From Acidimicrobiia bacterium (GTDB lineage Bacteria; Actinomycetota; Acidimicrobiia; Acidimicrobiales; Aldehydirespiratoraceae), in contig JAJEHD010000011.1 of the NCBI GenBank assembly GCA_022819505.1, forward strand, positions 146,058 to 210,057: a DNA stretch of 64,000 bases, written 5' to 3'. The notes beneath the pieces were generated by a model. It was not told the DNA's origin and ran no database searches. It saw only the letters and a list, made by a program, of their open reading frames with translations. The translations under genes and the position numbers were made by a program. How positions within the stretch are numbered: the first letter of the stretch is position 1; each line of letters opens with the position of its first letter. Positions 30,787 through 41,659 of the stretch are shown here, one piece after another.

Positions 30787-31527
30787 GTGATCGAGGCGCT
30801 GGCCCCGGCCAAGCTGACCCTGAGTCTGCGCATCACCGGCGTGCGGGACGACGGCTACCACGAGATTGACGCCGAGATGGTGACGCTGGACCTCTGCGAT
30901 CGGCTGGAGATCTACCCGGACTCCGGGGGCGCGGCCGACGTGCGGATGCTCGACGCCGCTGGCGATGACCTCGCGGCCGCGCCGCCGGTGGCCGGCAACC
31001 TCGTCGTGCGGGCTCTATCCCTGGCCGGGCGCGGCGCCCGGGTGACGGTCCACAAGCGGATCCCGGCCGGCGCCGGACTGGGGGGCGGGTCTGCCGACGC
31101 GGCCGCGGTGTTGCGCTGGGCCGGGTTCACCGACGCCGTGCGGGCGGCCTCGATAGGCGCAGACGTGGCCTTCTGCCTGACCGGCGGCCGGGCCCGCGTG
31201 CGCGGCATAGGGGAGGTCGTCGAGGCGCTTCCCTACGTACGCGAGCAGTACACCCTCATGCTGGTGCCGCTGTCGTGCAGCACCGCGGCCGTGTACGCGG
31301 CCTGGGACGATCTCGGGGGACCGGCGGGCTCCGGCGGCAACGACCTGGAGGCCGCTGCGCTCCGGGTTGCGCCGGAGCTGGCCGCATGGCGCGACGAGTT
31401 CGGCAACGCCACCGGTCAGACCCCTCGACTGGCGGGCAGCGGCAGCACCTGGTTCGTGGCCGGTGCCCATCCCGGCCCGAACCGCGTGGTGGCGACCACG
31501 ACCGTGGCGGCCACGCCGTTCGCTTGA
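30787..31527 (+). CDS. ispE: 4-diphosphocytidyl-2-C-methyl-D-erythritol kinase
   Basis: This 246-residue GHMP kinase of the MEP isoprenoid pathway starts with the CDP-ME-binding PAKLTLSLRITGVRDDGYHEID and has the ATP-binding PAGAGLGGGSADAAAVL. A weaker C-terminal GHMP region includes RLAGSGSTWFVAG. It is shorter than most IspE proteins (about 280-310 residues), mainly in the middle. It phosphorylates the 2-hydroxyl of CDP-methylerythritol. Its usual actinobacterial partners (ksgA, rpf, tatD) lie upstream, across the molybdenum hydroxylase gene. Confidence 0.9.
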   Translation: MIEALAPAKLTLSLRITGVRDDGYHEIDAEMVTLDLCDRLEIYPDSGGAADVRMLDAAGDDLAAAPPVAGNLVVRALSLAGRGARVTVHKRIPAGAGLGGGSADAAAVLRWAGFTDAVRAASIGADVAFCLTGGRARVRGIGEVVEALPYVREQYTLMLVPLSCSTAAVYAAWDDLGGPAGSGGNDLEAAALRVAPELAAWRDEFGNATGQTPRLAGSGSTWFVAGAHPGPNRVVATTTVAATPFA

Positions 31528-31553
31528 GGGTGTCGGTGGGAGAGGGCCGGCCG

Positions 31554-31646
31554 CTACTTGCGCCGCTGATGGCGGGTGCGCCGAAGCATCTTCTTGTGCT
31601 TCTTCTTGCGCATGCGCTTGCGGCGCTTCTTGATGAGCGATCCCAC
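31554..31646 (-). CDS. 30S ribosomal protein bS22
   Basis: A 30-codon gene encoding a very basic peptide starting VGSLIKKRRKRMRKKKHKKM and ending LRRTRHQRRK. The GSxIKKRRKRM-KKKH-K-LRRTRxQRR pattern is that of bS22, the tiny actinobacterial small-subunit protein (AURKAIP1/COX24-like domain), which sits near the decoding centre. The start is GTG 31646, with the stop complement at 31554-31556. It overlaps no other real gene. It is too short for standard callers but the match is strong. Confidence 0.88.
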   Translation of the reverse strand: MGSLIKKRRKRMRKKKHKKMLRRTRHQRRK

Positions 31647-31655
31647 GAGGGGAGA

Positions 31656-31661
31656 ACGCTA
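31656..31661 (-). promoter_or_regulatory. candidate -10 element (TAGCGT) of the bS22 gene
   Basis: On the minus strand TAGCGT ends 9 nt before GTG 31646. There is no ribosome site in between, consistent with a leaderless message. Confidence 0.45.
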
Positions 31662-31753
31662 CCGGGCCCGGCGCCCGAACACGCATCGTGTCGATGATCG
31701 CCGGGAATGATCGGTAATGTGAGTCGGGTCGTCCGTCTCCGGGCGGGCGGCGG

Positions 31754-31826
31754 TGGCCGGTAGTTCAACTGGCAGAACGTCGGACTTTGGCTCCGGATGT
31801 TGCAGGTTCGAGTCCTGCCCGGCCAG
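31754..31826 (+). tRNA. tRNA-Gln (anticodon UUG)
   Basis: A full cloverleaf can be folded. The acceptor stem TGGCCGG pairs with CCGGCCA, the D stem GTTC with GAAC, and the anticodon stem TCGGA with TCCGG around loop CTTTGGC (anticodon TTG). The T arm GCAGG-TTCGAGT-CCTGC is perfect, and the discriminator base is G. CCA is not fully encoded. It lies just upstream of prs. Confidence 0.95.
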
Positions 31827-31876
31827 CAGATTCAAGAAGGTGACCGGAGCGTTGCCCGGCGGCGTCTGCGCCGTCC

Positions 31877-31882
31877 TACAAT
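31877..31882 (+). promoter_or_regulatory. candidate promoter (TTGCCC-19-TACAAT) of prs
   Basis: TACAAT ends 10 nt before ATG 31893; TTGCCC at 31852-31857 could be the -35. The upstream in-frame ATG 31881 lies within the hexamer, which argues for ATG 31893 as the start. Confidence 0.5.
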
Positions 31883-31892
31883 GCCGGGCGCC

Positions 31893-32873
31893 ATGAAGCA
31901 GCAGACCCACAAAGTGCTCCGGGTGGTGTCGGGCCGGTCCAGTCAGGACTTCGCCGCCAGCGTCTGTGGGGAGCTCGGCGTCGAGCTCGGTACGTCCCAC
32001 ATCGAGAATTTCGCCAACGGCGAGATCCATGTCCGTTACGGCGAGTCCATCCGGGGCTGCGACGCCTTCATCGTCGGCACCCACGCCGAGTGGGAGGGCG
32101 GCTCCATCAACGACGCGATCGTGGAGCAGCTAGTCATGGTCGACGCGGCCAAGCGGGCCTCCGCCAAGCGCATAACCGTGGTGGCTCCCTTCTACGGGTA
32201 CGCCCGCCAGGACCGCAAGGCATCCGGGCGCGAGCCCATCTCGGCCCGCCTGCTGGCCGACCTGTTCCTGGCCGCCGGGGCTAAGCGGCTGCTCTCGGTG
32301 GACCTGCACTCGGGACAGATCCAGGGGTTCTTCGACGGCCCGGTCGATCACCTCACGGCCATGCCGGTGCTGCTCGAGTACCTGCAGTCCCTCAAGAGCG
32401 ACGACCTGGTGATCGTGTCGCCCGACGCGGGACGGGTCAAGGTCGCCGAGCGCTACACCAACCTGCTGCACGCCGATCTGGCCATCGTGCACAAGCGCCG
32501 CGACAACGGCAAGAACGAGGTGTCGGCCAAGGAGATCGTGGGTGATGTCCGCGGCCGCACATGCGTGATCGTCGACGACATGATCGACACCGGCGGCACC
32601 ATCGTGGCCGCCGCGGAGCTGCTGGCCGCCAGCGGGGCCAGCCGGGTGATCGCCGCGACCACCCACGCGGTGTTCTCGGGACCGGCCGTGGAGCGGCTCA
32701 GGGACTCCGTGATCGACTTGGTCGTGTGCACCGACACCCTGCCGCTGACGTCCCGCAAGCAGTTCTCGAAACTGCACGTGGTGTCGGTCGCGCCGATCGT
32801 GGCCCGGGCCATCTCGGCGGTCTTCGAGGACACCTCGGTGAGCGAGATCTTCGGCGGCAACAACCTGGTCTGA
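31893..32873 (+). CDS. prs: ribose-phosphate pyrophosphokinase
   Basis: This 326-residue enzyme makes PRPP from ribose-5-phosphate and ATP for purine, pyrimidine, His and Trp synthesis. It has an N-terminal FANGEIHVRYGESIRG block, the VAPFYGYARQDRKASGREPISARLLADLF flexible-loop region, SVDLHSGQIQGFF for metal binding, VSPDAGRVKVAERY, and the PRPP-binding CVIVDDMIDTGGTIV. ATG 31893 gives the family N-terminus; ATG 31881 is possible but lies in the probable promoter. In many actinobacteria glmU precedes prs, but here only tRNA-Gln is upstream. Confidence 0.95.
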   Translation: MKQQTHKVLRVVSGRSSQDFAASVCGELGVELGTSHIENFANGEIHVRYGESIRGCDAFIVGTHAEWEGGSINDAIVEQLVMVDAAKRASAKRITVVAPFYGYARQDRKASGREPISARLLADLFLAAGAKRLLSVDLHSGQIQGFFDGPVDHLTAMPVLLEYLQSLKSDDLVIVSPDAGRVKVAERYTNLLHADLAIVHKRRDNGKNEVSAKEIVGDVRGRTCVIVDDMIDTGGTIVAAAELLAASGASRVIAATTHAVFSGPAVERLRDSVIDLVVCTDTLPLTSRKQFSKLHVVSVAPIVARAISAVFEDTSVSEIFGGNNLV

Positions 32874-32922
32874 CCGCCCACAACCCGCGCCCGCTGCAAG
32901 TGGAGCAGGCGCGGCGCGGCAG

Positions 32923-32928
32923 TAGCCT
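32923..32928 (+). promoter_or_regulatory. candidate -10 element (TAGCCT) of rplY
   Basis: TAGCCT ends 7 nt before ATG 32936, in a short gap after prs, without a Shine-Dalgarno. Confidence 0.45.
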
Positions 32929-32935
32929 CAGACGA

Positions 32936-33604
32936 ATGGCTACGAACCTTCTGACCGCCGAAACCGGCCGGCCGCGCGGCACCCGTCCGAGCCGGCGCCT
33001 GCGCCGGACCGGCCGCGTTCCCGCGGTGGTGTACGGCCTGGGCGAGAACCCGCTCGCGGTGTCGGTCGACCGGGCCGACCTGCGGGGCGCGCTGTCCACC
33101 GACGCGGGGCTCAACGCCCTCATCACCCTCGACGTCGACGGCGACCGGCAGCTCTCCATCGTGAAGGACCTCCAGCGGCACCCGGTCCGCCGCGACGTGC
33201 TCCATGTGGACTTCCTGCGCATCGATCCCGACGAGGAGGTGGAGGTCGATGTGCCCCTCGTGCTCGTCGGGGAGGCCAAGAAGGTCACCCAGGCCAGCGG
33301 GATGGTCGACCAGGTGATGCATCAGGTGCCCGTCCTGGCCAAGCCGTCCGATATCCCCACAGAGGTGACCGCCGACGTGAGCGACCTGGAGGTCGGGTCG
33401 TCGCTCCGGGTGAGCGATATCGAGCTTCCCGCCGGGGTCACGCCGGCCGGCGATCCTGACGCCACCTTCGCGGTTGGCCTCATCACCCGCTCCACCAAGG
33501 AGTACCTGCGCCAGCAGAAGGCTCTGGAAGAGGAGGCCGAGGCGCTCATCGTCATGGGCGAGGCCGACGAGACCGAAGAGGCGGACGCGGACGAAGAGTC
33601 CTAG
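32936..33604 (+). CDS. rplY: 50S ribosomal protein bL25 (CTC form)
   Basis: This 222-residue protein has the N-terminal L25 domain (RLRRTGRVPAVVYGLG, DLQRHPVRRDVLHVDFLRI) that binds 5S rRNA, followed by the CTC beta-domain (ADVSDLEVGSSLRVSDIELPAGV) and a long acidic C-terminal tail (EEEAEALIVMGEADETEEADADEES). The longer general-stress CTC form is usual in actinobacteria. ATG 32936 is chosen by homology and the TANNNT upstream; the frame extends further into prs. pth follows at 24 bases, a conserved pairing. Confidence 0.94.
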   Translation: MATNLLTAETGRPRGTRPSRRLRRTGRVPAVVYGLGENPLAVSVDRADLRGALSTDAGLNALITLDVDGDRQLSIVKDLQRHPVRRDVLHVDFLRIDPDEEVEVDVPLVLVGEAKKVTQASGMVDQVMHQVPVLAKPSDIPTEVTADVSDLEVGSSLRVSDIELPAGVTPAGDPDATFAVGLITRSTKEYLRQQKALEEEAEALIVMGEADETEEADADEES

Positions 33605-33628
33605 AGGCCGGGCGGCCCGGCCGTCGCT

Positions 33629-34231
33629 ATGGCCATCGGCGCGCGTACCGGCTCAGCGGCTGACCTGCTGGTGGTGGGGCTGGGCAACCCCGGCGACGAG
33701 TACGCCCGGACCCGCCACAACGCGGGCCGCTGGGTGGTGGACGAGCTGGTGCTCCGCCACGGCGGCCGGCTGCGCCGGGCCCGCCGCCTGCAGGCGATGA
33801 TGTGCGAGGTACGTGTCCAGCAGCGCCGGATGGCGGTGGCCGCACCGGTCACATGGATGAACGAGTCCGGTCGGGCGGTGGCGCCTCTCGTGCGCCGCTT
33901 CGGCATCCGCGACCTGGAACGCCTGGTGGTTGTGCACGACGAGCTGGACCTGCCCGTCGGCCGCGTGAAGGTCAAGACCGGTGGCGGGCTCGCCGGACAC
34001 AAGGGCCTGGTGTCCATCCGGGCACACCTGCGAAGCGACGCCTTCACCCGCGTGCGCGTCGGGGTCGGCAAACCCCAGATGACCCCCAAGGGAGGCGAGT
34101 ACGTCCTCAAGCGGCCGTCCCGGTCCGAGCAGGTTGAGCTACAGGGGGCTGTGGCCCGAGCGGCTGACGCGGTGGAGTGCTTCCTGGAGCACGGACTCGA
34201 GGTCACCATGAACCGCTTCAACACAGCTTGA
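33629..34231 (+). CDS. pth: peptidyl-tRNA hydrolase
   Basis: This 200-residue Pth has VGLGNPGDEYARTRHNAG with N20 and catalytic H30, then APVTWMNESGRAV, VHDELDLPVGRVKVKTGGGLAGHKGLVSI and the FTRVRVGVGKP strand. It cleaves peptidyl-tRNAs that drop off ribosomes. ATG 33629 lies 24 bases after rplY. Five bases separate its stop from the mfd start, so rplY-pth-mfd probably form one transcript. Confidence 0.95.
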   Translation: MAIGARTGSAADLLVVGLGNPGDEYARTRHNAGRWVVDELVLRHGGRLRRARRLQAMMCEVRVQQRRMAVAAPVTWMNESGRAVAPLVRRFGIRDLERLVVVHDELDLPVGRVKVKTGGGLAGHKGLVSIRAHLRSDAFTRVRVGVGKPQMTPKGGEYVLKRPSRSEQVELQGAVARAADAVECFLEHGLEVTMNRFNTA

Positions 34232-34236
34232 GGGCC

Positions 34237-37200
34237 GTGGCCGATACCTCCGGGACCCGCCACGGCCTGCGATCCCTGCCGCCGCTGCTGGCAGAGCTTC
34301 CCGGTCTGGACGAGCTGCTGGGCCGGCCTACCGCTGCGCTGGCGGTGCCCGGAGCCGCCCGGGCTCCGGCCGTGGCCGGCCTGAGCGCGGCCTCGAGTCG
34401 ACGTCCGCTGCTGGTCGCGGTGCCGACTCGAACAGAGTCGGAGTCCCTTGCCAATGATCTGGCCGCCTTCCTGGGCGCCGACGAGGTCGAGGAGCTGCCG
34501 GCCTGGGAGACCCTGCCCTTCGAGCGGGTGAGCCCCTCGATCCACACCATGGGCCGGCGCTGCCGCGTCCTGCACCGGATGGCGGACCCAGCCAGAGCGC
34601 CGGCGGTGGTGGTGGCCTCGGCGCGGGCGCTGGCCCAGTTCGTGTCGGCGGAGAAGGCCGCCGCACCGATCAATCTGAGTGTCGGCGACTCCGTCGATCA
34701 GTCGGCGCTGGTACGGCGCCTGTCGGAGTTCGGCTACCACCGTGAGCACCAGGTGGAGCACCGGGGGGAGCTGGCCGTCCGCGGCTCCATCGTCGACGTG
34801 TACCCCTCAACGGCGTCGGCACCGGTGCGCATCGACTTCTGGGGTGACGACGTCGACCGGGTGGTGGAGTTCTCGGTGGGCGATCAGCGGTCCACCCACC
34901 CTTTGGACCACCTTGAGGTCTACCCGGCCCGGGAACTGCGTCCCGACGGACCGATGCGCCGGCGGGCCGCCGGTCTGGTGGCCAGTCAGCCCTGGGGTCG
35001 GGAGCAGTGGGACCGGCTCGCCGACGGAGAGTTCTTCGAAGGGATGGAGTCGTGGTGGCCGTGGCTGGTCGAAGGGCCCGCGCTGGTGCCCGCTCTGGTG
35101 GGTTCCGGCGGCGCGCTGGCGGTTGTCGAACCCCGCCGCCTGGCCGACAGGGTCTCGGAGATCCTGGCCGAGGAAGCGGACCTCGCTGCGGGCCTCGCCA
35201 AGACCTGGAACACCGACGCCGCTGGTATGCCCCCTCTTCACGCCGGCTACGACCAGTTGGTGGCGGCGGCCGCCTCGCCGGTGTGGGAACTGCCGGCAGT
35301 GCCGAGCTCTGCCGGCGCGCCGGCGCTGGCCGCGTCGGGCTGGGACCGGGTGCACGGCAATGTCGAGCCGCTGGCGGCGCGCCTGCGCGATCTGAGCGGG
35401 CGGGGCTACCGGGTGGTGCTCGGCGCGCCGGGCGGGGCGGCCGCGCGCCTGAGCGGCCTGCTCGCCGAGCACGGCGCCAGCGTAGAGCCGGTGGAGGCGA
35501 CTCTCGGCCGGGGCGCGGTGCTGGAAGGGATCAAGCTCGCCCTGCTGTCGGAGACCGATGTGACCGGCCGGCGGCGCGCTCACCGGCCGCCGAGGACGCG
35601 GTCGCGCGATCAGCGCCGCTTCCTCGATGATCTCGTTCCCGGGGCCTTCGTCGTGCATCAGCACCACGGGGTGGCCCGATTCGAGGGAATGGCCCGCCGG
35701 GCCGTCGGCGGCCACGAACGCGAGTACCTGCTCCTTGCCTACCGGGGCAGGGACCGTCTCTACGTGCCCTCCGACCAGATCGCCTCGATCCGCCACTACA
35801 CCGGCGGCGACTCGCCGACGCTGTCGCGGATGGGGGGCTCGGACTGGGCGGCCACCAAGAACCGGGTGCGGCGGGCGGTGGCCGAGGTGGCCCAGGAACT
35901 GGTCGTGCTCTACCAGAAGCGCATGACCACCGCCGGTCATGCCTTCGACCCGGACACCCCGTGGCAGCGGGAGCTCGAGGACTCATTCGAGTACCAGGAC
36001 ACCCGGGATCAGCAGCAGGCCGCCGACGAGGTGAAGCGCGACATGGAGCGGCCGGTGCCCATGGACCGGCTACTGGTGGGGGACGTGGGCTTCGGCAAGA
36101 CCGAGATCGCGGTGCGGGCCGCGTTCAAGGCGGTCCAGAGCGGGCGCCAGGTGGCGGTACTGGTGCCCACCACGCTGCTGGCCCAGCAGCACACCCAGAC
36201 GTTCCGTGACCGCTACGGGCCCTTCCCGGTGCGGGTGGAGACGCTGAGCCGGTTCCTGACCCCATCCCAGACCCGGGAGGTGTTGCGAGGACTGGAGGCG
36301 GGCGAGGTCGACGTGGTCGTGGGCACCCACCGGATGCTTTCGGCCGATGTGGGCTTCAAGCGCCTCGGTCTGCTGGTCATCGACGAGGAGCAGCGCTTCG
36401 GGGTACGGCACAAGGAGTCGATCAAGTCGCTGAAGGCCGATGTGGACGTCCTGACCCTGACGGCCACACCGGTGCCCCGCACCCTGGAGATGAGCCTCAC
36501 CGGCATCCGCGACATGTCCCTGCTCGAGACCCCGCCTGCGGACCGCCAGCCGATCCTCACTTACGTGGGCGAGCAGGCCGACCGCCCGGCGGCCGAGGCC
36601 ATCCGGCGCGAGCTGCTGCGCGACGGGCAGGTCTTCTACGTCCACAACCGGGTGGCTGACATCGAGCATGTCGCTGAGCGGGTGCGCTCCTTGGTGCCGG
36701 AGGCCCGGGTGGCCGTGGCCCACGGCCAGATGGACGAGGGCACGCTGGAGCGGGTCGTGCTCGACTTCGCCGACTACCGCTACGACGTGCTGGTCTGCAC
36801 CACCATCATCGAGTCGGGCATCGACATGCCCACGGTGAACACCCTGGTGGTGGACCGGGCCGACCGCCTCGGCCTGGGCCAGCTCCACCAGATCCGCGGC
36901 CGGGTGGGACGGGCCGGCCGGCGGGCCTACGCCTATCTGTTCCATCCCGTCGACCGCGTTCTCAGCGAGGAGGCCTACGAGCGGCTCAAGACGATCGGCG
37001 AGGCGACCCAGCTGGGATCCGGGTACCGGATCGCCATGCGCGACCTCGAGATCAGGGGCGCGGGGAACCTGCTGGGCGAGGCCCAGTCGGGGCACATCGC
37101 CGCGGTCGGGTACGACCTCTACTGCCGCCTGGTGAGCGAGGCGGTGGCGGAGCTGCGGGGCGAGACCGTCCCCGAGCCGCCCGAGGTGAGCATCGAGGTG

Positions 37201-37686
37201 CCTGTCGACGCGCACATCGGCGCCGACTACATCGGGCGGGAGGCCGCACGCCTCGAGGCGTACCGCCGCCTCGCCGCGGTCACGGAGCTGTCCGAGCTGG
37301 CCGACATCCGAGCCGAGTGGATCGATCGGTTCGGCCCTGTGCCGGAGCCGGCGGAAGCGCTGCTGTCCATCGGCAGGCTGCGGGTGGAGTGCCTGCGCCA
37401 CGGCGTCTCCGAGGTGGTCGTCACCCGCCGCGGCACCGGTCCACTAACCGTGGCGCGGTACGCGGCCCGACTGGCACCGGTGGAGTTGCCGGCCAGCCGC
37501 CAGGTGCGGCTGCGCCGCCTGTACGGCGACCGTGCCGTCTACAAGGACGAGGCACGGGAACTGCACGTCCCGTTGCGGGCCGACGCAGGACCGGTCATCG
37601 ACCAGATCGTGACACTGCTGGACGACGTAGTGGCGGCCGGCGCGCCAGCCGGCGCTCCTCCCGACGCTAGGGTTCGGACTTCGTGA
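34237..37686 (+). CDS. mfd: transcription-repair coupling factor
   Basis: This 1149-residue Mfd displaces stalled RNA polymerase and recruits UvrA. Domains in order are a UvrB-like N-terminal module ([16 protein letters not shown]), the RNA-polymerase-interacting CarD-like domain near residues 460-560 ([17 protein letters not shown]), superfamily 2 helicase motifs ([11 protein letters not shown] near residue 615, [47 protein letters not shown]), and the C-terminal TRCF domain. GTG 34237 is the first reasonable start after pth; the open frame upstream overlaps pth. Its 3' end overlaps the lipoprotein gene start (GTGA). Confidence 0.95.
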   Translation: MADTSGTRHGLRSLPPLLAELPGLDELLGRPTAALAVPGAARAPAVAGLSAASSRRPLLVAVPTRTESESLANDLAAFLGADEVEELPAWETLPFERVSPSIHTMGRRCRVLHRMADPARAPAVVVASARALAQFVSAEKAAAPINLSVGDSVDQSALVRRLSEFGYHREHQVEHRGELAVRGSIVDVYPSTASAPVRIDFWGDDVDRVVEFSVGDQRSTHPLDHLEVYPARELRPDGPMRRRAAGLVASQPWGREQWDRLADGEFFEGMESWWPWLVEGPALVPALVGSGGALAVVEPRRLADRVSEILAEEADLAAGLAKTWNTDAAGMPPLHAGYDQLVAAAASPVWELPAVPSSAGAPALAASGWDRVHGNVEPLAARLRDLSGRGYRVVLGAPGGAAARLSGLLAEHGASVEPVEATLGRGAVLEGIKLALLSETDVTGRRRAHRPPRTRSRDQRRFLDDLVPGAFVVHQHHGVARFEGMARRAVGGHEREYLLLAYRGRDRLYVPSDQIASIRHYTGGDSPTLSRMGGSDWAATKNRVRRAVAEVAQELVVLYQKRMTTAGHAFDPDTPWQRELEDSFEYQDTRDQQQAADEVKRDMERPVPMDRLLVGDVGFGKTEIAVRAAFKAVQSGRQVAVLVPTTLLAQQHTQTFRDRYGPFPVRVETLSRFLTPSQTREVLRGLEAGEVDVVVGTHRMLSADVGFKRLGLLVIDEEQRFGVRHKESIKSLKADVDVLTLTATPVPRTLEMSLTGIRDMSLLETPPADRQPILTYVGEQADRPAAEAIRRELLRDGQVFYVHNRVADIEHVAERVRSLVPEARVAVAHGQMDEGTLERVVLDFADYRYDVLVCTTIIESGIDMPTVNTLVVDRADRLGLGQLHQIRGRVGRAGRRAYAYLFHPVDRVLSEEAYERLKTIGEATQLGSGYRIAMRDLEIRGAGNLLGEAQSGHIAAVGYDLYCRLVSEAVAELRGETVPEPPEVSIEVPVDAHIGADYIGREAARLEAYRRLAAVTELSELADIRAEWIDRFGPVPEPAEALLSIGRLRVECLRHGVSEVVVTRRGTGPLTVARYAARLAPVELPASRQVRLRRLYGDRAVYKDEARELHVPLRADAGPVIDQIVTLLDDVVAAGAPAGAPPDARVRTS
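37668..37673 (+). promoter_or_regulatory. candidate -10 element (TAGGGT) of the PpiC lipoprotein gene
   Basis: TAGGGT lies inside the last codons of mfd and ends 9 nt before GTG 37683. It would give the lipoprotein its own leaderless promoter in addition to read-through. Confidence 0.35.
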
Positions 37687-38627
37687 GCCGGATCCAACCG
37701 ATCGCAGCCGCCTGCGCCATCCTGGCCTCCGTGTCCGTGCTGGCGTCGGCGTGCGGAGCCTCGTCGGACGCGGCCGCTGAGGTGGCCGGCGTGGAGTACC
37801 CGGTCGATGACCTGACCGCCTACCTCGAGACCACCGATCCCGACAGCGAGGCCCGGGCGCAGCGCACCCAGGCGGCTGCCTGGCTCACCAACTGGGTGTT
37901 CTTTACCGCTCTCGAGCAGGAGATGGCCGAGCGGGGAATCGCGGTCACCAACGCGCACGAGGCCCAAGCGGTCGCCGACATCACCCAGGCCGACCCGTCC
38001 TTCGTGCCCGGCGCCGCCGGGAGTGACATCACGATCCGTCAGCGGGCCGCAACCCTGGCCGCGTTCGAGTGGACCGAGCGTGAGGTTCCCGAGGTGGTCG
38101 CAGGCGAGCCGCTGCGCCATCTGTGCTCGAGGCACATCCTCGTGTCGACGCAGGCAGAGGCCGATGAGGTCATGGCCCTACTCGGAGCGGGAGACGACTT
38201 CGCACTGCTCGCCCTCAATCTCTCACTCGATCCGGGAAGCGGATCCCTGGGCGGCGATCTCGGCTGCGTGCTGGAGGGCTCGTTCGTGGCGCCCTTCGAG
38301 GAGGCGGCCTACGGCGCCGGCCGGGGCGAAGTGGTGGTGGCGGAGTCGCAGTTCGGCTTCCACGTCATCGAGGTGCTCAGCTCAGGGCCCGCGACCTCAC
38401 AGAATCATCCCCAGCTCGACGCGGAGTCGCTGGCCCGGATGGCCGAGGAGGCGGAGCTGGCTGCTCTCAGCGCCGCCGAGGGCGAGGTTCAGGCTCAGCG
38501 CCAGCAGCTTCTGATCGACATACAGCAGCAGATCTTCGAGCGCTACGGGCCGGATGTGAGGATCGACGACCGCTACGGGCGCTGGGACCCCGACGAGTTC
38601 CGGGTGATCCTCGAGCAGGCCGGCTGA
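37683..38627 (+). CDS. PpiC/SurA-type peptidylprolyl isomerase lipoprotein
   Basis: This 314-residue protein begins with a lipoprotein signal peptide and the lipobox LASAC (lipidated C24). A SurA-N-like helical region follows, then a parvulin domain at about residues 140-235 (LCSRHILVSTQAEADEVM, DPGSGSLGGDLGCVLEGSFV, VVVAESQFGFHVIEVL). It likely folds exported proteins on the outer face of the membrane, like PrsA. In many actinobacteria a SurA-like lipoprotein follows mfd and precedes mazG, as here. Two Cys in the parvulin domain may form a disulfide. Confidence 0.88.
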   Translation: MSRIQPIAAACAILASVSVLASACGASSDAAAEVAGVEYPVDDLTAYLETTDPDSEARAQRTQAAAWLTNWVFFTALEQEMAERGIAVTNAHEAQAVADITQADPSFVPGAAGSDITIRQRAATLAAFEWTEREVPEVVAGEPLRHLCSRHILVSTQAEADEVMALLGAGDDFALLALNLSLDPGSGSLGGDLGCVLEGSFVAPFEEAAYGAGRGEVVVAESQFGFHVIEVLSSGPATSQNHPQLDAESLARMAEEAELAALSAAEGEVQAQRQQLLIDIQQQIFERYGPDVRIDDRYGRWDPDEFRVILEQAG

Positions 38628-38641
38628 CCGGGGCCGGTCCG

Positions 38642-39385
38642 GTGGCCAACCCCGCTTCCAGCCCCGGCGCCCACGAGCGCGGTGCCGAGGGCATGCACAC
38701 CGCCATCGTGCGTCTCGACGAGCTTGTGCGGACACTGCGCACCGAATGCCCGTGGGACCGCGAGCAGACCCACACCAGCCTTCGCCGCTACCTGCTGGAG
38801 GAGACTTACGAGACGCTGGAGGCCCTCGACGCCAGGACCGGCACGAACGGCGAGACCGAGGTCCTGGACCGGGACCTGTGCGAGGAGCTGGGCGACCTGC
38901 TCTACCAGGTGTGGTTCCAGGCCCATCTGGCCTCCGAGCGCGGCGCGTTCAGCATCGTGGATGTCGCCCAGGGGGTGCGTGACAAGCTGATCGCCCGCCA
39001 CCCGCATGTGTACGGCGACGTCGACGCCCCCGACGCCGACGCGGTACGGGCCAATTGGGACGCCATCAAGCTCCAGGAGAAGGGGCGCGACTCGGTGATG
39101 GACGGCATCCCGCAGACGCTTCCCGCGCTGCTGCGAGCCGTGAAGGTCCAGAAGCGGGCAGCCGCCGCAGGACTCTCCGACGACGACCGGCTGCGGGAGC
39201 CGTTCGTCGAGACGGAGGGGGCGCTGGCCGAGCTTCGAGCCGAGCCGAACGAGCACACTCTGGGGGAGTTGTTGCTGGCCGCGGTGGAGCTGGGCCGGCG
39301 CATCAAGGTCGATCCCGAGGACGCTCTGCGGGCCGCGACCGAACGGGCTGAGAGCCACTATCGCGCCCTAGAGGCTGAGCCGGGC

Positions 39386-39388
<3 letters not shown>
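38642..39388 (+). CDS. mazG: nucleoside triphosphate pyrophosphohydrolase MazG
   Basis: This 248-residue all-alpha NTP pyrophosphatase has LVRTLRTECPWDREQTHTSLRRYLLEETYETLEAL, with the E-E-x-x-E metal motif, then ELGDLLYQVWFQAHLA and a second helical unit (DVDAPDADAVRANWDAIKLQEK). It hydrolyses aberrant NTPs to NMPs. GTG 38642 is the annotated start, but ATG 38693 (MHTAIVRLDELV) also gives a complete domain. The order mfd-(surA)-mazG-eno is conserved in actinobacteria. Confidence 0.92.
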
Positions 39389-41112
<1,724 letters not shown>

Positions 41113-41119
41113 GGGAGCC

Positions 41120-41521
41120 GTGCCGGCCCATCGCGTCGACGTCAAGGTCCGCTTCTACGAGCTCGACCCCTACGGGCATCTGAACCACTCGGCCTACATC
41201 CAGTTCTTCGAGACCGGCCGGATCGAGCTTCTAGAGGAGGTCGGAGTGGGCTTGGAGTCCTTCGCGGCCCGGGGCTACCGCTTCGTGGTCAACCGCATCC
41301 AGACATCGTTCGACCGCCCGGTGCATGCCACCGAGACCATCACCGTGGAGACCGAGGTCGTCGAGTTCCGCCGGGCCTCGTCGGTATGGCGCCAGCGCCT
41401 GATGCGCGGCGACGAGGTGGTGGCCCGCCAGGAGGTGCGGGCCGCGATCACCAATACCGAGGGCAAGCCGGTTCGAGTCCCCCCCGACGTGATCGAGGCA
41501 CTGGGCCCCTACTTCGTGTGA
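41120..41521 (+). CDS. acyl-CoA thioesterase, 4HBT hotdog-fold family
   Basis: This 133-residue hotdog protein has VRFYELDPYGHLNHSAYIQFFETGRIELL, the Asp and Asn-rich active-site loop of YbgC/4-hydroxybenzoyl-CoA thioesterase-like enzymes, followed by the beta strands VVNRIQTSFDRPVHATETITVET. It would hydrolyse an acyl-CoA. The GTG start has AGGGAG nearby and lies 8 bases after ftsB, so it is cotranscribed. It is not normally part of the eno-ftsB-DUF501-ppx block. Confidence 0.86.
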   Translation: MPAHRVDVKVRFYELDPYGHLNHSAYIQFFETGRIELLEEVGVGLESFAARGYRFVVNRIQTSFDRPVHATETITVETEVVEFRRASSVWRQRLMRGDEVVARQEVRAAITNTEGKPVRVPPDVIEALGPYFV

Positions 41522-41646
41522 GCGCCCGCCCGCTCGGCCTCTGTGATTCCCGCTCTTGTTCGCTGCGCTCACGGGCCGCTCGGGCCACGGCCTCGCTGAG
41601 CGCGGCGGGGGACCCCAACGAGATCGCGGCCGACCCGCTCGGCCTC

Positions 41647-41652
41647 TAGGCT
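41647..41652 (+). promoter_or_regulatory. candidate -10 element (TAGGCT) of the coxD-like gene
   Basis: TAGGCT ends 7 nt before ATG 41660 with no Shine-Dalgarno. It would start the cox accessory transcript separately from eno-ftsB. Confidence 0.45.
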
Positions 41653-41659
41653 CAGTCGG

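Noticed and set aside
36070..37401. 443-codon minus-strand frame inside mfd
   Set aside because: The codon pattern is a shadow of mfd, whose helicase motifs are intact on the plus strand.
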